Below are positions 1-10,417 of a stretch of 64,000 bases of DNA, piece by piece; the first letter of the stretch is position 1, and every line of letters starts with the position of its first letter. Made by a program: the position numbers and the translations under genes. Source of the stretch: Adiantum capillus-veneris (lineage: Eukaryota > Streptophyta > Polypodiopsida > Polypodiales > Pteridaceae). Location: contig CM043959.1 in NCBI GenBank assembly GCA_014529385.2, positions 92,173,529 to 92,237,528 of the forward strand, read 5' to 3'. The notes under the pieces were generated by a model that was not told the DNA's origin, made no database searches, and saw only the letters and a program-made list of their open reading frames with translations.

Positions 1-123
1 CAATCTTTTGAGCACATTACTTCATACATTTCCACATGCATGGGGAGATTCATTGTTGAGTTACCAAACCGGTAAGGGCAATGGGTCCCTGAGGGCGTTC
101 TCCACCACATCTACCAAGGGGAC

Positions 124-1442
124 ATGCCATTTCATCAGCGGCTTGCATGCTTTGCCACCATTGCACAACACGCCGGACAATATGTGCGGCTTGAAGCTGA
201 TGATGTGCGAGCAATGCGTAAGGGAAGGATCGAAAACAATTTTTTCTCTGTTCAGGCCATAATGATCTTCCTCCTTCATGAGTGCCCAGCAGGCCCTGAC
301 GTAGTGCTACCACACTTGCAGATCGGCGGGGTACTGGCTGACGTGAAGGACCGCAAGCCCATGGCTATTGACACATCTGTAGAGGAGAGGACGCTTGCCT
401 TGACCTACCCTGTAGGGATTCAAGGCCTCTTGGAGGCCTTTCCATCTATCGGCTCATCCTCGGGACCGCCAGAAGGAACCACCACTCGGGATGCCATCCG
501 TGAGGTAGAGATTACCCGCTTCTCCTCCATTGTGGTGGGTGGGGAGGAGTTTGTGTTTATGCACGATCTGGAGAAATCCTTTGAGCTTCGCGTGGATGAG
601 TGTTTCGCCATCCTTGATGCCCATGGCAAGTTTGAGGTTGATACCACCACCTCCCATGAGGATGATCTCCTACTTCCCATGGGGAATACTTTGGCGGACA
701 CAGTGGTGATCGCACAAGCCGAGGTGGCAGCGGCTGAGCAGGCCAAGGTCTCTGAGGAGGATTTTGTGGCCATGCAAGCCATGTGTTTGGCTAAACGCGC
801 AAGAGTAGATTCACCATCACCTGCTGCAACACCTCTTTTGCTTGATCCAAAGGGGACGTCAAATGTGGATCTTTACTTGCACCCAGATACTGATGAGGAG
901 GATCGTAGATAAGAGGTATAGATTCTCACTTACATTTGATTGTTACAAGTGATTTTGTTAATGTTATATCATAATTCTGTGCCATATCTCACAAAATCTA
1001 TGTTTTGCAGGATGTTTTGGAGGTTGACACCTGGGCACAACGGTCAGGGGGGAGGAGGACGCCGTTCGGACCTAAAGCGGCACTTGCTCACTACCTTGGC
1101 ACACTTCCGACTGGTGTCGTGGTGTTTGTGCATGCCGACTACTCTCCCAATGGTCGCTACAACATTTTTGCTCTCCGTTCACTCTCAAAGGCGTTGTGCT
1201 TAACAACCCTTGACCAATCGGCCAACCTTGTAGTGCTTCTAAAGAAAGATTTTGCAATATCCACTTTCGGCGTTAACTTTCGCGGGCTCCTTATCGCCCA
1301 TGTCGGCATGAACCAAGCTGTAGGGGTTAATGACACCCAAGAAATCACAACCACTTTACTTAATAGGGAGCCACCCCAAAAGGCCAAGCGCCAAAAAATT
1401 GTAATTCGAAAGATCCTAAAGCAAAAGCCGGATATCATGTAA
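124..1442 (+). CDS. Unrecognised two-exon gene with a stop at the end of exon 1
   Basis: I do not recognise this protein. Exon 1 reads 262 residues from the ATG at 124. Exon 2 (1011-1442) adds 143 residues and ends in a lysine-rich stretch (QKAKRQKIVIRK), perhaps a nuclear signal. A good intron (AG|GTATAG to TTTTGCAG|GAT, 916-1010) joins the exons in phase, but an in-frame TAA at 910-912 lies one codon before the donor. The protein would therefore end there unless the stop is a mutation. The same frame is also open upstream of 76, before another TAA, so the gene may begin outside the window. It converges on the H3-like gene and may belong to the same mobile element, which is inference. No catalytic motif or membrane segment is visible. 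Confidence 0.45.
916..1010 (+). other. Predicted intron of the unknown plus-strand gene
   Basis: The 95-base stretch has a GTATAG donor, a T-rich 3' end and a TTTTGCAG acceptor. It is AT-rich compared with both flanks and joins the two open frames in phase 0. Confidence 0.6.
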
Positions 1443-1676
1443 AGCATTAATTTCTTTAATGAAACTACTTTTTAGTGTCTACAACTCTCTTACTTGCAAG
1501 TTTTTGAATTTCTTATATGTTTGGCTTCCATTGTGTATGAGAAGCACCATAATTTCTGATATGACTACTAAAGAGTTTCGCAGGCCTTAAAATTATTAAT
1601 ATGCATACTTTGTTATATGCTAGGCTTCCAAAGTTATTAATGTGCCTACTGAAGGGCTTGGAAGGCCCTAAAATGG

Positions 1677-1748
1677 GCTGCCACAAGGGCGCGCATTTGG
1701 GCCTTCCATCAGCAAATGAAAGGGGCAAATGCGCGCCCTTGTGGTAGC
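1677..1748. repeat. Hairpin 1 (23-bp arms)
   Basis: Arms at 1677-1699 and 1726-1748 pair with one mismatch around a 26-base loop. The arm core is CCACAAGGGCGCGCATTTG. The GC-rich arm stands out from its AT-rich surroundings. Confidence 0.8.
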
Positions 1749-1959
1749 TCATATTGGAGCATGTAAAGCCCATTTAGGAGCATACCCAGGTACATTACAT
1801 GTGCAAAACCCAAAGACAAGAGATAAATATGTTTTGGCAGCTCATTTGGGGTAATCTCAAGCCCATCTTGTACTAGACCCAGATACTTAAAGTTGTTATA
1901 TGTTAGGCTTCCAAAGTTATTGGATTGCCTACTGAATGGCTTGGAAGGCCCCAAAATGG

Positions 1960-2030
1960 GCTGCCACAAGGGCACGCATTTGGGGCTTCCATCAGCAAAT
2001 GAAGGGGCAAATGCGCGCCCTTGTGGCAGC
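1960..2030. repeat. Hairpin 2 (23-bp arms)
   Basis: This is the copy of hairpin 1 in the second tandem unit, with arms at 1960-1982 and 2008-2030. The left arm has GGGCACGC instead of GGGCGCGC, so pairing is weakened at one position. Confidence 0.8.
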
Positions 2031-2390
2031 TCATTTTGGAGCATGTAAAGCCCATTTAGGAGCATACCCAGGTACATTACATGTGCAAAACCTAAAGACA
2101 AGAGATAAATATGTTTTGGCAGCTCATTTGGGATAATCTCAAGCCCATCTTGGACTAGACCCAGAAACTTAAAGTTGTAATAACAAATCACAAGAGGAAA
2201 CTATGTGGCAATCTCTAGCCCATTTTGGAGTATAGGACTGACTTCACAGATGCAATAACCATCCTTCAAAATTTCTATGCTACATGGACTAAGCGGGGAT
2301 GATTTCCAGATGCATCTATGCTAATTGAAGCATTGAAGCAAATAAAATATCCTTATTGCTTGTTTAAATTTTTTGGAAACCATTTGAAAG

Positions 2391-2507
2391 GGCTTGGAAT
2401 TCCCTAGAAAAGGCTGCCACAAGGGCGCGCATTTTGTCCATCCATATGCCTCTGGAAGACCCAAATGTGCGCCCTTGTGGCAGCTAGTTTGGGGGCATTC
2501 CAAGCCA
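2391..2507. repeat. Hairpin 3, longer foldback
   Basis: The same arm sequence occurs at 2412-2433 and, inverted, at 2462-2484. Outer segments GGGCTTGGAATTCCC (2391) and GGCATTCCAAGCC (2495) extend the foldback. It is a separate, more diverged copy 380 bp from hairpin 2. Confidence 0.75.
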
Positions 2508-2738
2508 TTTTCAAGACTTTCTAGATGCTTTTGCCATGCAATAGTGAGTTTTCCCTTGCTTCAATGCTTCACATAGCATGGATGCATCAGGATGTGCATG
2601 CCCCACTTAGCCAAGGTGCTTAACGTAGGCAAGTTTTCACAATAACAAGCTAATGGCTACATACATACAATAGAAGGTAGACAAAACATGGACCAGTGCT
2701 ACATTGCATGGTACAGAATTAAAGCAATACAATGTGCA

Positions 2739-2839
2739 GTGGGGTATACAATAAAAGACGCTTATATTCAAATTCTTCCAAATACAATGCACAGAGTGGG
2801 GTATACAATCAAAAGACGCTTATATTCAAATTCTTCCCA
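2739..2839. repeat. Short direct repeat downstream of the H3-like gene
   Basis: About 43 bp starting GTGGGGTATACAAT are repeated at 2739 and 2797 with a one-base insertion. The repeat lies just beyond the stop codon of the H3-like ORF and would fall in its 3' untranslated region. Confidence 0.8.
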
Positions 2840-2887
2840 ATCTTGGAAGTTCCGTAAATACAAAAAGGTTTGATGCCTAATTACAAG

Positions 2888-3751
2888 CTATTCCTCATGG
2901 CACAAACGGTGAGCAAGCTGCATATCCTTGCGCATAATGGCTACACACTTTGCATGGATGGCACATAGGTTCGAATCCTCGAATATGCTAGTTAGATATT
3001 TCTCTGCTACCTCTTGGACTGCCTCTATGGCCATGGTGCCCATCCGAAATTGAGTGTTGTACAATTCCAAAACCTCCCTGCATAGCCTTGCAAAAGGGGC
3101 CCTCCGAATCAAGAGCTCGATGCTCTTTTGATAGTGGCAAATCTCCGCAAAAGCACGGCTACGCTTTCGTACCTTCTGAGGTCGACGTGGAGGTGCATTT
3201 GTTGCACGAGTTGGGGCAGCTTGCTTCCTCTTCTTGTAGACAATGCTCTTTGTCTTTTTTTCCCGCACAGGCACTTCCAACACCTCATAATCTGATTCCA
3301 CCCACTCTCCATCTGATTCGTGCTCTTCACTATTGAGCGGATGTGATGGTGTAGGTCCACTCCCTTTAGGGAGTGTCTTACCCCCAATAGACATGTGAGC
3401 CTCATAAGTTTGTATTTTGACGCCAACCCATGGGGCATCTTCATCCGTTTGCGTCTCTTTGGAGCCTTCTGACGGCTGCTTTTGGCTGTTTTTTTCTTTG
3501 CCTTGGTCGCTCTCATCCTCACTGTTGCCATCAGAATCGTTGGAGTCCGATGAATAGACAACAAGGTGATGCTTCCTTCTCTCTTTTGCTACTGTAGAGG
3601 ACTGGCCATGCTGATTTGAAGCTCCAGCTTCTTCTGTGTGGACCTCACCTTGAGCTTGTAAAGTTTCAGCTTTTGTTACTGTACCTTTGAGTCGTTGGCC
3701 ATCCGAGCCCTCTGGATATGCAATCCTTGTCGTTTGTTTTGTTCTTGCCAT
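2888..3751 (-). CDS. Histone H3-like protein with a long insertion in its tail
   Basis: The 287-residue protein starts ARTKQTTR after Met, which is the H3 tail start with A7 changed to T. The start at 3751 has a strong context (ACCATGG). Residues 206-287 align without gaps to the canonical H3 fold: YQKSxELLIRR, PFxRLxRE, then FEDSNLCAIHAK and KDMQLA. By hand I count about 45 identities in 81 positions. C110, H113, D123 and L126 (H3 numbering), which form the H3-H3 interface, are kept, as are R63, R69 and R83. K79, R116 and T118 are replaced by N, C and A. Loop 1 has H3 length, without the CENP-A insertion. Residues 10 to about 175 are acidic and serine-rich and not histone-like. A basic stretch with KRKQAAP precedes the fold. 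The ORF is intact although the transposase 141 bp upstream is broken. Assignment to the H3 fold is firm; a role in transposition is inference. Confidence 0.92.
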   Translation of the reverse strand: MARTKQTTRIAYPEGSDGQRLKGTVTKAETLQAQGEVHTEEAGASNQHGQSSTVAKERRKHHLVVYSSDSNDSDGNSEDESDQGKEKNSQKQPSEGSKETQTDEDAPWVGVKIQTYEAHMSIGGKTLPKGSGPTPSHPLNSEEHESDGEWVESDYEVLEVPVREKKTKSIVYKKRKQAAPTRATNAPPRRPQKVRKRSRAFAEICHYQKSIELLIRRAPFARLCREVLELYNTQFRMGTMAIEAVQEVAEKYLTSIFEDSNLCAIHAKCVAIMRKDMQLAHRLCHEE

Positions 3752-3892
3752 GGTAGCACCTAGTAGGGAAAATGACAAAATGAGCGCCTTCAACCTTTAA
3801 ATAGGTTTTTTTGAGATTTGGGCCCTTTCACACTATGCGGCCAATTAAGTGAAACTCAAATAAACCAATTGAATTTAACAAGTAAACCTGGA

Positions 3893-6757
3893 TCATGCGG
3901 ACGGCTGACGCGACGCCCAAACGCTGCCTTTTCGATACTTAGTTGCACTGCAAGCTTCATGGCCCAGGGACGCTCGCGAGGGTTTCCACTTCTCGAATGC
4001 TGCAGTACGGGAGGCATTGCATAACTGCTTTGCTAACATCGACTCACTTGCTTTCTCAATAGTGCGATTTCTCCCAAAGGTGTGCCTAAAAAATGAGTTA
4101 AACATCTCTTGGAGGTAGTTGGAGTATGAACCACCACCACCATGCCGAGTATTCTTGAAGTAGACTCCTTTTTCTCGATAGTGGGACTTCACCATGCCTT
4201 GTGTACTCCATATATCAAGCGAACCATAGTGGTCCATGAAGTATGCACCATGCGCATAGAGAATGTGCTAAAACAACCAAAAAGGAGATAAGCCAATAGA
4301 AAAGTTGCATTTTCAAACATTGCATATGTATTAAGTCCGTTAAAACAAACCATGTAGTGTGTAATCTTGCTTTCGGACCATCTGTCCTTAGCGGCCTTTG
4401 TGAATTCATAAAGCACCTTCTTGAACTCCTCTCGCTGCTCAACGTTGGTGCTTGAAAGATTCATCAATTGCACAACCTTTTGAAAGGATGACCATACTAG
4501 CTTGTGTTGGTTAGCAACCTCCACATTGGGATCTTTGTCCGTCGTGCATGAACACAAATCTTTCCACAACTCCCACCGCTTCTCACTTGCTAGATCGACA
4601 CTTGCCTTGGATACCTGCATTGGAGACTTTGACATCTTCTTGAAAAATCGACGTGCCTTGGATCCATTCATGGAAACCTTCTGTGCCACCTCATATGTCT
4701 TCTCCCTACAAGTCTCTGCTACAATGGTCACCTTTGATCGGTGACATCCAATCTTATTAAGGAGCGTCTCCACCCCTTGCAAGGAGTCTATTGACCATTG
4801 AAGGGGCTTCATTGTGAAAGAATAATCAATGTGATGCTTTAGGATCCTATCAAATATTCGCATAAACGCATGCAATGTACAAAAGTGAACATTGTTGAGG
4901 GAGAAGGGGATTATGGGGTTCCACCCAGGATCTTTGCTATCCCTATTGGGCACCTCTAGCATATCACATGAAAGAACCAAAGTTTGCCACTCCCTATTTA
5001 TATGGTCATCATTATCTTCGTCCTGACCTTCCACTTGAGCTGCTCGACTTGTCTTGTGCCCTTTCACATAGAATGGGCAGGGAAGTAAAGAATTTGCACC
5101 TTGTTTGCATCCAAGCATGCACTTTATGGTCTTTAGATCACCACCTAAATTTCATTCAACATCAAACTCCCCACGTCCTGGAACCATGAGCTTCTCACCG
5201 TTTATTTGAGCTTTAATGACCTCTGTGACCCATGGGATTCTACTGAAAATCCATGCAAGGACTTCATGTGTCTCTTTCGGAACTTCAATTGCACCAAGCC
5301 ACCATATATCCTTCTCTGATTTCACACTAAAAGAGCGCTTTGTCGCTTCACTCAAATTGCAAGATTGCTTGGCATAAGCTAGGGCTTCATTCATAAGCGT
5401 GATGCTCATTCTCTCCAACTTTCTCCCTTTGACAATTACACACTCATCCAACTTCAACACAAACACAAGCTTGCCTTCAAGAACTGCCAACAATATAAAG
5501 CCTCAGAATGCATGTTATGACACATCATAGAGCATGTAGGCAACCCTAAACTAACCTGCATCACTCAAATTGTAGAAAGCAGCCATGGACTGCTGCAGTC
5601 GTATCAAGTCCACAAAGTTATTGTTGAATTTGGTGTAAACAAACCCTTCGGTCCGCAACACACTGTTAGAAACAGCACCCATTCCCTTCCCACGGTCCTT
5701 CCTTCCTTGTGATTTTCCACGGAGCGGCTGAAGAGGCATAGTGTCTTCAATATACAAGTAGTCCCCTAATCGGTGAACAACATCATCATTTGACACCCTC
5801 TTGGAAATCGCCACTCTGTGAGGAAATGGGAATAGGTTTTCCGTGACTCCTCGACTTCTTAATGCATCTTTTAACACTTGATTTATTGCTTGATAGCCCT
5901 TCGTACTAATCCCAACAGCATCACAAATATCCTGAACATCTAGATCAGTGACAATCACTAATAACTCTCTTAGTGATTGCGTCTTTCAAGTGCTTTGCCT
6001 CTGGAGCATCAAGCATCCCAATAAAGTCCTCTTTGTTGAAACAAGAACGAAGTAAAGAAGCCCGAGCTGATGCATTCTCGCTGCCGCACGTTTCTTGGAT
6101 GAAGTTCCTACTACCCAAAACAAAAATGATGAGCGGTATTAGACTTAAACAACATGAGGGGCATAACATCTTACCTCATAGCTGTCACCCTTCTTTTTCT
6201 TGCACCACCACATGGTGCAAGAGTCTGAATTTCGAACAACTCTCGTTTCCTCACCCTACCTCCCATGGCAGTACTCTTCATGTGTGAAAGAGTATCCTCA
6301 AGCTTTTTAATTACATTTTCCTTGGTTGTGATGGTGCTCTTTGCCTCCTCAAGCACACTAGTAGTTGTTTGCATCTGATCTTGAAGATTGTAGAAACTCC
6401 CATTCAGCACAACTGCCAATGATTCAAGTAGATCTCTAACCGCGCAATCTCGTGTCTGTTGAGTCTCTTGCAGTAGCCCAACAAACCTTTCTCTCCATTT
6501 CTGACGTATTGCAACAATGATGGAATGTTTGTAAAAAGCGGATGGACATTGAGAGAAGGATCCTTTGGGTACAAGCATCCGTCTGTCCAGAGATCCACAT
6601 TCTTCTCCCCTTGAGCGCGGCGTTCGTTGGCTGAAGGTAATGTACCCAAGCATGTTTTCTTTGTCGGAACATCCTCTTGAGGTAGGTGTAGGAAAAGCCC
6701 TGGAGACCTACCGCGTGAAAATCTTGCTGGGACATTGGTCACGTCATGAAGAGGCAT
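3893..6757 (-). pseudogene. Broken RNase H-fold transposase-like gene, at least four exons
   Basis: The exons are about 6757-6175, 6110-5556, 5483-4351 and 4267-3893, with introns 6111-6174, 5484-5555 and 4268-4350 bearing GT/AG ends and keeping phase. Recognisable blocks are KLDECVIVKGRKLERM (possible first catalytic Asp), a GANSLLPCPFY segment like the GxNxxxPCxxC block of related proteins, and LHAFMRIFDRILKHH. After the last intron come HILYAHGAYFM and a GSLDIWSTQGM block. This pattern recurs in an uncharacterised transposase-like family spread through eukaryotes; I cannot name the superfamily. Damage includes a frameshift near 6500, a frameshift near 5950 and a TGA at about 5135 where family members carry Trp. 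The N-terminal exon has a predicted coiled coil and starts from a plausible ATG at 6757. Confidence 0.7.
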
Positions 6758-7270
6758 TGTAGGATGGAGAGATGGAGCTTGAAGGATGGAGAGATGGGTG
6801 TGTAGGTGCAGCAGCAGGTGCAGGTGCAAGGGGGATGGGTGTAGGAGAGGAGCTTAGATTAGGAGGGAAAGTTTTCAATTTTGGGGGGAATTTCCTAAAA
6901 GTTTTGGAGGGAGTCAAAAAATGCTGAATTATGAGTAATTTAACTTAAAAATCTTTTTTTTAATATGTATATATGTTGGGGGTACTTTTTAGGGGGAAAT
7001 AGAGTTTTTTTTAAAGTTATTGAAAAAAGTCATTTTTTTAACCTCTTTGACCCACGGATTTGATTAGGTGGCGTGGGAGAGTTAAGAGGCCACTTACAAG
7101 TTGGCCAAAAAGCTAGAGAGAGAGAAGACCCCCTACCCCCCTACTTTTCAAATGATTTACCCCCCCCCCCCCCCCTTCCCCCTACCTTTTTAGGGGTCAA
7201 AGGTGGAGGAGACCCTACCAAAATAGCCCCATTCAAAGCCTTTGTCCCCCTTAATCTTGGCAGGCTTCCT
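6758..7270. other. Non-coding stretch upstream of the transposase, with a poly-C run
   Basis: It holds the presumed promoter side of the minus-strand transposase gene, T-rich sequence, and a run of 16 C at 7160-7175 within CT-rich DNA. I found no terminal inverted repeat matching the left side of the window. Confidence 0.5.
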
Positions 7271-7279
7271 TGAAATTAG

Positions 7280-7700
7280 GGATTCTTACAAGGCCCATGG
7301 AGAGTCCATATTTTTCCTAATGAATGACAACATGTAGCATAAAGGGTTTCTTACTAGCATAAGAGGCACACCTTGTGGCCCTCAAGCCATAGGGTGCCAA
7401 CATAAAGCATAGACGGTTTCTTACTAGTGCTCATAGAGGGCATCTTGTGGCCCTATGACAACCCATGGCCTTAGGGCCATAGGGTGACACATAAATAAAG
7501 TACCATATGGCTTTGAAGCTATATATCTATTTATATGACGTTGAGACCTCCCAACAATCCTAACCCTATGGCCTTGAGGCCATAAAGAGACATATTTTGG
7601 ATTATCTTAAAGTCATGGAGATATCTACAAAGAGAACCGTATGGCCTGAAGGCCATAAGAAACTTAGTCAAGGAAATCATCCAATGCAAAAAGATCATGG
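7280..7700. repeat. Diverged direct repeat, left copy, rich in CCATAGGGT motifs
   Basis: The segment around 7440-7640 matches 11690-11900: both contain ACATAAATAAAGT, CCATATGGCTTTGAAGC and AGAGACATATTTTGGATT. Smaller units of the form 'tttcttactagcat... ccatagggtg' recur several times within it. Confidence 0.75.
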
Positions 7701-7958
7701 CAATAGAAAATGAGACTTGTGCTCTAGATCTTAAAGGCATAAATGTTTCTCCAAGTATACTTCTAGGCGCCACCATCATGGACAAAGAATTAATGTAAAT
7801 AGATAAAGATTAGGAATCTCTAGACAATAAGGAGCATAAAAATAAATTCATTGTAAATGTGTTGTCAGTTAGTAAATTTTCTATTTGCGATTAGTTTTTT
7901 CTACAAGTGTGACAAAAAAGAGTTATCAAAATGTAGATACTTTGGAATCTAAAATTAG

Positions 7959-8219
7959 GTGTTCTTTAAACTTGCAGTCCTTCAACAAGATATTGCGGCT
8001 GACAAAGTTTTACTCGAGATTGTTGGTATAGAGGATGCTCATGCCATTGACCCTGCTGAGAAAGATTCTATCAATCTCCATGTCAACCAAAGATTTTCTG
8101 ACGAAGATGACAAGAATCTACAAGTCTTTGAAGGTCAATTGCTACAACGACTGGAGATAAATTTAAAGAGTAATCCAATGGAAGAAGACAGTGAAAGTTC
8201 CAGAACATGTGCAAGGTAA
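7959..8219 (+). CDS. Short unrecognised ORF, doubtful
   Basis: This 86-codon frame reads an acidic protein with no recognisable motif. It precedes the 224-codon ORF at 8687 and may be an exon or decayed fragment of the same gene; the T-rich sequence before it could be an intron end. Confidence that it is translated is low. Confidence 0.25.
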   Translation: MFFKLAVLQQDIAADKVLLEIVGIEDAHAIDPAEKDSINLHVNQRFSDEDDKNLQVFEGQLLQRLEINLKSNPMEEDSESSRTCAR

Positions 8220-8686
8220 TAAGAAGAATCCAATGAAAATATTCTAGTAGCCCAAGATTTGGGAATTTGATTGCATGACACTACAATGGAAGTAGAGGGC
8301 AATGGAAGTTCTGGAATATGTGCAATGCCAGAAGGAGAATCCAACACAAATATTTTAGCACCCCAGGATTTGGAAATCAAAGTGCATGGTGAGTCAGACC
8401 TTCCATCCACCAACAAACCAATGCTGACTATAATAGTGAGCTTGTGTGGATTGTTCCTGAGGAGATGCTGGCAAAAGTCCAAGAAAATGAAGAACTTAAA
8501 GTTTGGACATGAGAATATTTTTCTTCGTCCATGATGCATTGAGTTTTTAAAGGCTCTACTTAGCAATTTCAATGTAGGGATATGGTCAGCCGCTGCTAAT
8601 GACATGCATGTTGTGGACATCATCAAGATTTTAGAAAAGGAAGATAAAGAAAAATCTCCATTCTTTATGATCTAGGGGCAAAGCCA

Positions 8687-9361
8687 ATGTCAACCTGCAT
8701 AGAATCAAGGATCACTTTCTTAGGTAATCGAGGAGTAGAAGCACTTTTCAAACCGTTGGCTATTGCATCATCAAAATCTGGGCTTGATGCAAGAAGATTG
8801 CTTCTTGTAGATGATGAAGCATTAAAGGGATGTGTGAATCCTGCATTGAATTGTTTTTTTCCACCATCATTTAATGTTGATGATGAGGAGGATAATATCC
8901 TCCTTGGGGAGCTGCTACCATACATCAAAGCTCTCAATCATGTTAATGACATTCACAAAGTTACAGGGTCTCATTTATATGGACAAGCACCCATTGCTCA
9001 AGGTCATGAGCTTTATAACCGTATACACAAGGTTGTTGCAGAGTGGGAGGAGAGAAATCTATTTTTTCTAGGAAAAACCTACTCCACGAGAAGGCTACCA
9101 GAAGTTTCTCGTCCTCTTCACGATGAGAAAGTTACAACATCTAGCACTAGTGGAATGTCCACTCGAAGTCACTACAAGAAACTTTCAGCATGTGATCAAG
9201 AAAAATTAAGGGTCTTAAAGAATATCAAATCATTATCAGCCTTGAAAGGTACAGAAGAAATCATGCTTGCCCGAAAATTGGGATACAAGGAGCCGGTGAT
9301 CAAAGTACATGAAGCCAGGAATTATATAAAGCATCTAAAAATTCAGTATGATCTCAAATAG
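8687..9361 (+). CDS. Unrecognised 224-residue protein
   Basis: The ORF starts at an ATG and ends with a basic helix-like segment (EARNYIKHLKIQYDLK). An acidic stretch, NVDDEEDNILLGELLPYIKAL, lies near residue 65 (first part quoted). A serine/threonine-rich region follows at about 150-165. No enzymatic motif or membrane segment is visible. Its composition is more gene-like than the AT-rich surroundings. It lies between the two diverged direct repeats, next to a broken FCP1-like phosphatase on the same strand, so the block may be a captured or duplicated gene region. Function unknown. Confidence 0.4.
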   Translation: MSTCIESRITFLGNRGVEALFKPLAIASSKSGLDARRLLLVDDEALKGCVNPALNCFFPPSFNVDDEEDNILLGELLPYIKALNHVNDIHKVTGSHLYGQAPIAQGHELYNRIHKVVAEWEERNLFFLGKTYSTRRLPEVSRPLHDEKVTTSSTSGMSTRSHYKKLSACDQEKLRVLKNIKSLSALKGTEEIMLARKLGYKEPVIKVHEARNYIKHLKIQYDLK

Positions 9362-9848
9362 CCCTATATCAAGAAATGATGGAGCAATGTTTTGTAACAT
9401 TTTGTCCTTTTACAAAGATCTTTATGTACTCAAAGACTTTGTTAGAGTGCTTAGGGTTTCAAGATATATAAAGATGTAAATGATTAATAGTTTTTTAAAT
9501 TGTCTTTCAATACTATAAGTAGCTTCTGAGTTTCGTGTGCCAAATGCTTTTTTTAAAAAGCTTTTATAGTTTTTTGCTTTGAAATTTGAGTTCATTCTGC
9601 CATCAAGGACAATCTACATGCTCACAAGGTCAAACTTGCTCTATAACCTTGGGGAAATTGCACTTTATGGTCTCAACACCCTATGACTCTAAGGCCATAG
9701 GGTCATAGTTTGGCATGTGTTCTTGCATAAGACTTACTAAGTGTAACCACAAATTAGCACCCTATGTCCCTAAGGTCTTCGACACACTTAAGATCTCTAC
9801 ATTAAATTTTTCTTTTTAATTATTTCAGGGCTTCTAAGAAAAAATGTT

Positions 9849-10417
9849 TTGCTATTAGATTATCACAAAATAGAGGAGCTCCCTTTCATATTACATCAAA
9901 TATCACATTCAAACCAAGAGCAATGGTTTCATTATCTACCAACATCTTTCAAACGGGAGAAAAGAACGCTTATCTTGGATTTAGAGGGTGTGCTTCTTGC
10001 AACATTTGAGCTTCAATCAAGGCCAACCTGGACCAAGTACATGTGCATTGTAGAAGATAACAATGAGGTGTATGCGGTGCGTTCAGATGCAATGTATTTC
10101 TTAAGGTTTTGCTTTGAGTTCTTTGAGGTTTGGATTTGGAGCTACCATCGTTTATAAAATATCAACACATAATCAAGACCTGTTTTCCTACACAAAGTCA
10201 CAAATTCAAGATGATTATGGATAACAGGTGCTGCCAAAATTCAAATTTCATGATCGGTTACAAAAGAGCCTATCACAAAAATCTTTCGACTATATGGAAG
10301 CTATTTGATTATTTAGATGGGGGCAATACTATAATATTTGATGATAGTCCATATCGAGTGATGTGGAATATTCAAGGAACTTATATGATTTTTCCTTCAA
10401 AGTTTTTTAAAAGATGA
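9849..10417 (+). pseudogene. Broken FCP1/NLI-interacting-factor-like phosphatase
   Basis: The first ORF contains RTLILDLEGVLLATF, matching the catalytic DxDGxL block of FCP1-type phosphatases, but the second Asp is Glu and the usual Thr is missing. FLRFCFEFFEVWIWS follows, like the family's conserved (F/Y)LxFCFExFxVGIWSS. After a frameshift near 10140, a second ORF gives NTIIFDDSPYRVMWN, the family's DDSP block, then MIFPSKFF. The central part is shortened. Loss of the catalytic Asp and the frameshift make it a pseudogene. Plant members of this family are HAD-type protein phosphatases. Either a captured fragment or a degraded duplicate is possible. Confidence 0.7.

Larger units (their letters stand above)
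1611..2176. repeat. Two tandem copies of a 283-bp unit
   Basis: The block starting TGTTATATGCTAGGCTTCC at 1611 recurs at 1894 with scattered substitutions. Each unit contains one long hairpin and the shared segment CCCAGGTACATTACATGTGC. It lies in the intergenic space between the two converging genes. Confidence 0.85.

Noticed and set aside
420-782. Minus-strand ORF within the left gene
   Set aside because: Low-complexity serine-rich translation antisense to the better supported plus-strand exon.
2888-3751. CENP-A/CENH3 centromeric histone
   Set aside because: Loop 1 aligns to H3 without the extra residues of CENP-A, and the tail starts like canonical H3. Only the MRKD segment is CENH3-like.
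7160-7175. Poly-C run as an element end or telomere-like repeat
   Set aside because: It is a simple homopolymer with no matching counterpart.
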